Shown in pieces: positions 60,912 to 64,000 of a stretch of 64,000 nucleotides of DNA (the stretch's first letter is position 1; every line of letters begins with the position of its first letter). The notes beneath the pieces are model-generated. The model ran no database searches. It saw only the letters and a program-made list of their open reading frames with translations, and was not told the DNA's origin. The position numbers and the translations under genes are program-made. This stretch comes from Clostridium estertheticum (GTDB lineage Bacteria; Bacillota; Clostridia; Clostridiales; Clostridiaceae), in the NCBI RefSeq assembly GCF_011065935.2, contig NZ_JAAMNH020000001.1, forward strand, positions 455,001 through 519,000. Reading direction: 5' to 3'.

Positions 60912-61094
60912 AAAGCTCCAGAAGATAAGAAAACTTTATTACAATTGATTATAAGTAATATGAATATAAAAAACAAGAAGATATAGACAGTATTGAGCTA
61001 CACTTAGATGGAAAAGTATAGAAATATTTCATAAATAATAAAGAAGAGATCCTCAATAATGGGGATTCTCTTTATTGGGTTTATTACAGTTAGA
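60912..61094 (+). pseudogene. Large serine recombinase, C-terminal remnant
   Basis: One frame reads KAPEDKKTLLQLIISNMN. A second, shifted frame continues as KKQEDIDSIELHLDGKV, a stop, then KYFINNKEEILNNGDS and a final stop. The pattern of KKxLLQxII followed by a beta-rich IDSIELHLDGKV segment is that of the C-terminal end of large serine site-specific recombinases. At least one frameshift and one internal stop are present. It stands directly after ssrA, a common integration site for islands. The rest of the 622-base gap shows no gene. Confidence 0.55.
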
Positions 61095-61166
61095 ATAGAG
61101 TTGGTTTAGAAAATCAAAGCGGACTTTTGAAATGGTTTAGGTTGTTGAAAAATTTTTTTGATAAAA

Positions 61167-61193
61167 TATGCAAAAAGATAAACTTTTTGCATA
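61167..61193 (+). promoter_or_regulatory. 11-bp inverted repeat over the oatA -35
   Basis: TATGCAAAAAG and CTTTTTGCATA are perfect inverted repeats with an ATAAA loop. The right arm overlaps the ECF -35 of oatA. Confidence 0.5.
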
Positions 61194-61211
61194 CCCTCCT
61201 GCGTCTATTAT
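61181..61211 (+). promoter_or_regulatory. ECF (SigV-type) promoter of the oatA-like gene
   Basis: AACTTTTT-N13-CGTCTATTAT, identical in both blocks and in spacing to the element before the sigma factor gene. The AAC and CGTC blocks match ECF -35 and -10 elements. Confidence 0.7.
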
Positions 61212-61351
61212 TATGAAAGCCAATTAATTCAACTAATTTTGAATAACATTACCGCAGTAGTACTAGAAATATTTTATGTTCCAGTTTTAAGCCGCATAAT
61301 TGTTATTAATTATATTATACTTTGAGAAAAATAGTAGGGGGATAGAATGTT

Positions 61352-63229
61352 ATGTTAATTAATTCGAAGAATAATCAATATATTGCAGCATTAGATGGAC
61401 TTCGTGCCTTTGCTGTATTAGCAGTGTTTGCCTATCATTTAGGATTAAGCTGGGCCGGAGGTGGCTTTTTAGGGGTTGATATCTTTTTCGTTATATCTGG
61501 TTATCTTATAACATCAAATATATTGCTTTCATTGGAAAGTGAAGATGGTTTTAGTTTGCAGAAATTTTGGATTGGGCGTATTCGACGGTTGATACCAGCT
61601 GCTTACGTTATGATAATAACCACTTTCATGTGGGTAACTTTTTATAACGGAAACATAGTAACTGAAACTTTATGGGATGGATTGTCATCCATTTTTTATG
61701 CTAATAATTGGTGGTTTATTTTTCATAAAGTATCATATTTCGATAGTTTTGGTTCACCTTCACCTTTTAAGAATCTATGGTCCTTAGCAGTAGAAGAGCA
61801 ATTCTATATTGTATGGCCAATTCTTATGCTAATAGGACTTAAGGTTTTTAAGAGGCGAATGAAGTTTGCTAAAATTATTTTTATAGGGGCATTATGCTCA
61901 GCTACGTTAATGGCGATATTGTATAAACCTGGGATGGATCCTAGCCGTGTTTATTATGGGACAGATACTCGTGCTTTTGAATTACTTATAGGAAGTTTAC
62001 TAGCAATTATTTGTCCAACACAAAAACTTTTATCACGGAAAATTTCTATTAAAAAAAAGAAAGAGCTAAATATAACTGGCATAATTACTTTCGCTGTCTT
62101 TGTTCTCAGTGTTGTCTATATGAATGAATATCAAACATTTATTTACAGAGGCGGCATGTTACTAATTTGCTTAAATACAGCTGTACTTATAGTTTGTATT
62201 TCCCATAGAAACAGCTATTTAAGTGGTTTATTTTCTTGGAAGCCGCTGCGCTGGGTTGGAAAAAGATCCTATGGGATTTATCTTTGGCATTACCCTATCA
62301 TTGTTTTGAGTACTCCTGTCCATGAAATTGGGAATATACCCTACTGGCGTATGTGCATGCAGCTGGTAATTACGTTTATTATTGCAGAGCTTTCATACCG
62401 TTTTATAGAAATGCCTATACGAAAATATGGATTTCGCGGATTCCTTAGAAAATATAGATCCACTAATACTTTTAAGAGAAGAAGGATAGCTTTCACCACA
62501 ATAACTTCATTATTAATTGTTTTTTTTATGATTGGGTGTGATCTCCATATCAGTACTATCTCAACAAGTGCTGGACAACAAATTGATATGCCTCAGTCAT
62601 CTCAATCTGAAAAAATAACAAACAATAAAGATGCATCAATTAGTACAAATACAGATATAAGCTCTGACAAAAACAATGAGGTAAGTACAAATACAGATAT
62701 AAGTTCTGATAAAAATAATGAGTCTAGTTCTTCAACTAAAACTAAAGCTAAATCTAAATCCTATAACGGAATACTTGCTATAGGAGATTCTATCATGTTG
62801 GACATTGAACCACGGTTGACAGAAATGTATCCAAACATTACAGTTGATGGTAAGGTTGGAAGGCAATTAAGTCAAGTGATTGAACCTCCATCAGCTTATA
62901 AAACTTTTAATGATCCAAATAAAGCTGTAATTATTGAACTGGGCACAAATGGTTATTTTACAGATAAGCAGCTTGATAGTTTACTCAACCATTTTTCTGA
63001 AGCACATATTTTTTTAGTAAACATACGGGTCCCAAGACAATGGGAAAATGAAGTGAATAAAGTAATAGATAGAAAAGCTAAAGAAAATAAAAATATAACT
63101 CTAATTGATTGGCATTCAGCTTCAATTAATAACCCAGAATACTTTTCATCTGACGGTGTGCATTTGCAGCCTAAAGGGATTGAAGCGTTAACATCCTTAA
63201 TAGATCAGGCATTAATAAATCAAGATTAA
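61352..63229 (+). CDS. oatA: OatA-like peptidoglycan O-acetyltransferase
   Basis: 625-residue membrane enzyme. The acyltransferase-3 domain (about 1-360) has ten or more membrane segments, LDGLRAFAVLAVFAYHLG with the conserved His, and FLGVDIFFVISGYLIT. A Ser/Asn/Lys-rich linker follows, with a repeated STNTDISSDKNNE unit (about 430-465). An outside SGNH esterase domain follows with AIGDSIMLD, IIELGTNG and SDGVHLQPKG (catalytic Ser, Asp, His). It O-acetylates muramic acid and gives lysozyme resistance. It is placed with sigV and rsiV and shares their promoter motif. The ATG follows TAGGGGG. Confidence 0.9.
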   Translation: MLINSKNNQYIAALDGLRAFAVLAVFAYHLGLSWAGGGFLGVDIFFVISGYLITSNILLSLESEDGFSLQKFWIGRIRRLIPAAYVMIITTFMWVTFYNGNIVTETLWDGLSSIFYANNWWFIFHKVSYFDSFGSPSPFKNLWSLAVEEQFYIVWPILMLIGLKVFKRRMKFAKIIFIGALCSATLMAILYKPGMDPSRVYYGTDTRAFELLIGSLLAIICPTQKLLSRKISIKKKKELNITGIITFAVFVLSVVYMNEYQTFIYRGGMLLICLNTAVLIVCISHRNSYLSGLFSWKPLRWVGKRSYGIYLWHYPIIVLSTPVHEIGNIPYWRMCMQLVITFIIAELSYRFIEMPIRKYGFRGFLRKYRSTNTFKRRRIAFTTITSLLIVFFMIGCDLHISTISTSAGQQIDMPQSSQSEKITNNKDASISTNTDISSDKNNEVSTNTDISSDKNNESSSSTKTKAKSKSYNGILAIGDSIMLDIEPRLTEMYPNITVDGKVGRQLSQVIEPPSAYKTFNDPNKAVIIELGTNGYFTDKQLDSLLNHFSEAHIFLVNIRVPRQWENEVNKVIDRKAKENKNITLIDWHSASINNPEYFSSDGVHLQPKGIEALTSLIDQALINQD

Positions 63230-63247
63230 TATTTTATTTAACTTAAC

Positions 63248-63278
63248 AACTTTTTTATACTGCTTAAACGTCTATTAT
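63248..63278 (+). promoter_or_regulatory. ECF (SigV-type) promoter of the sigma factor gene
   Basis: AACTTTTT-N13-CGTCTATTAT, the same as before the oatA-like gene. It implies that the sigma factor controls its own operon. Confidence 0.7.
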
Positions 63279-63374
63279 ATTAGAGAACAGATATGGTACC
63301 TATCTGGAAAGTTCATATTAAATTATTATGCATTGTGTAGAATTTAAAGAAAGAAGGACAATTTTTAATAAAGT

Positions 63375-63893
63375 ATGCATATTTATCAAGACATAACAAA
63401 GGAGTTTGTGTTATCCATGGAGAAGAATTGCTTGCAACAAGAAATAGCTGAGTATGTTATTAGATATAAGGAAAATCACTATAGGTTAGCATATAGTTAT
63501 GTGAAGAATGCTGATGATGCGATGGACATTGTCCAAGAATCTATATATAAGGCAATTGCCTCTATAGACTCACTTAAATCATCCAGCAGCATTAAGACCT
63601 GGTTTTACAGGATTATTGTAAATACATCACTGGATTTCCTTAGAAAACAAAGAAAGGTAAGTGTCGTAGAAGATGAGACCATGCTGAGGCTAGACTCAGG
63701 AGTTCTTGATGAGTATGAAAACTTTGATTTACAAAGGGAATTGGATAATCTACCGGATGACTATCGTACGATAATAAAGCTACGATATTTTGAGGATCTG
63801 AAGATAGGTGAAATTGCAGAAATTCTTAACGAAAATCTCAGTACAGTAAAATCTCGATTATATAAAGCACTTGAAATATTAAAATTGAAGTGA
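63375..63893 (+). CDS. sigV: ECF RNA polymerase sigma factor, SigV-like
   Basis: Sigma-70 family protein of up to 172 residues with region 2 (ADDAMDIVQESIYKAIASID, SIKTWFYRIIVNTSLDFLR) and region 4 (LPDDYRTIIKLRYFEDLKIGEIAEIL, STVKSRLYKAL). Two starts are possible: the ATG at 63375 or one 42 bases later behind AAAGGAG with long spacing. The shorter form fits the usual SigV length better. In B. subtilis, E. faecalis and C. difficile, SigV with membrane anti-sigma RsiV answers lysozyme and controls O-acetylation or deacetylation genes. The oatA-like gene upstream fits this role. Confidence 0.88.
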   Translation: MHIYQDITKEFVLSMEKNCLQQEIAEYVIRYKENHYRLAYSYVKNADDAMDIVQESIYKAIASIDSLKSSSSIKTWFYRIIVNTSLDFLRKQRKVSVVEDETMLRLDSGVLDEYENFDLQRELDNLPDDYRTIIKLRYFEDLKIGEIAEILNENLSTVKSRLYKALEILKLK

Positions 63894-63915
63894 AGGAAGA
63901 CGAGGTGGTTTAATT

Positions 63916-64000
63916 ATGAAAAATAAAAATATAAAGGAACTTAAAAAGGAATATATGGAGGTTCCTATCCCCGATGAATTAGATTTTTTAGTAAAAAAAG
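63916..64000 (+). CDS. Anti-sigma factor, RsiV-like (5' part only)
   Basis: Partial gene cut by the window end. The ATG has GAGGTGG nine bases upstream. The first 28 residues read KNKNIKELKKEYMEVPIP and DELDFLVKK, a charged cytosolic start like that of RsiV-type anti-sigma factors, which then have one membrane segment and a lysozyme-binding outside domain. Position 22 bases after the sigma factor gene supports the call. The domain itself cannot be seen. Confidence 0.6.
   Translation, partial: MKNKNIKELKKEYMEVPIPDELDFLVKK

Noticed and set aside
62620..62735. Tandem repeat in the oatA-like gene as a separate element
   Set aside because: The two STNTDISSDKNNE copies are in frame and form the flexible linker between membrane and SGNH domains.
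1..64000. CRISPR array, rRNA or tRNA genes
   Set aside because: No regularly spaced identical repeats with unique spacers and no rRNA or tRNA cores were found; the only tRNA-like fold is tmRNA.

Overview
The window looks like chromosomal DNA of an anaerobic, butyrate-forming, spore-forming Clostridium (order Clostridiales). The base composition is very AT-rich, ribosome binding sites are strong GGAGG types, and genes are mostly separated by short hairpin-plus-T-run terminators. The gene content includes anaerobic lysine fermentation, the crt-bcd-etfBA-hbd butyryl-CoA operon, NfnAB, Rex, a spore-type LysM/GH18 lytic enzyme and a SigV/OatA-like envelope stress module. No species is claimed.

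Layout. (1) 0.06-9.95 kb: a nearly complete lysine-to-butyrate operon (kal, kce, atoD, atoA, kdd, kamA, two uncharacterised ATPases, kamD, kamE). It makes crotonyl-CoA and acetoacetate; the CoA-transferase then exchanges butyryl-CoA for acetoacetyl-CoA. (2) 10.2-18.8 kb: thyA-folA, a secreted-type M14 endopeptidase, a MoxR/DUF58/membrane-protein operon and a convergent ABC-F ATPase. (3) 19.1-28.9 kb: rex, then tandem perfect Rex operators in front of crt-bcd-etfB-etfA, hbd, an iron alcohol dehydrogenase, a promoter-tandem glycine riboswitch-terminator unit with no obvious glycine gene, and nfnAB. (4) 29.2-39.3 kb: a GapB-like GAPDH with an operator-like dyad and a cre-like site, two REP-like hairpins, DNA repair and membrane genes, groESL behind a perfect CIRCE, and guaB-guaA behind a guanine riboswitch. 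(5) 39.4-49.8 kb: an accessory stretch with decayed mobile elements (frameshifted IS607-type recombinase, DDE and IS1595-type transposase tails, a broken Fic gene) around a small secreted repeat protein, a two-component system, a chemotaxis receptor and a few orphan genes. (6) 49.9-64.0 kb: a LysM/GH18 enzyme, pgi, a DUF188 gene, an overlooked 59-residue gene, a triple-tyrosine repeat protein, rsuA, a candidate small RNA, rnr-smpB-ssrA (tmRNA), the decayed tail of a large serine recombinase beside ssrA, and oatA-sigV-rsiV (the last cut by the window edge).

How they fit together. Lysine degradation delivers crotonyl-CoA, the Bcd/EtfAB complex reduces it with NADH and can bifurcate electrons to ferredoxin, NfnAB links NADH, NADPH and ferredoxin, and Rex reads NADH/NAD+ at the crt promoter. 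The best candidates for new biology are the orphan glycine riboswitch, a promoter-terminator unit with no ORF at about 56.9-57.0 kb, the repeat peptide beside its two-component system, and a nearly identical ECF promoter element placed before both oatA and sigV.
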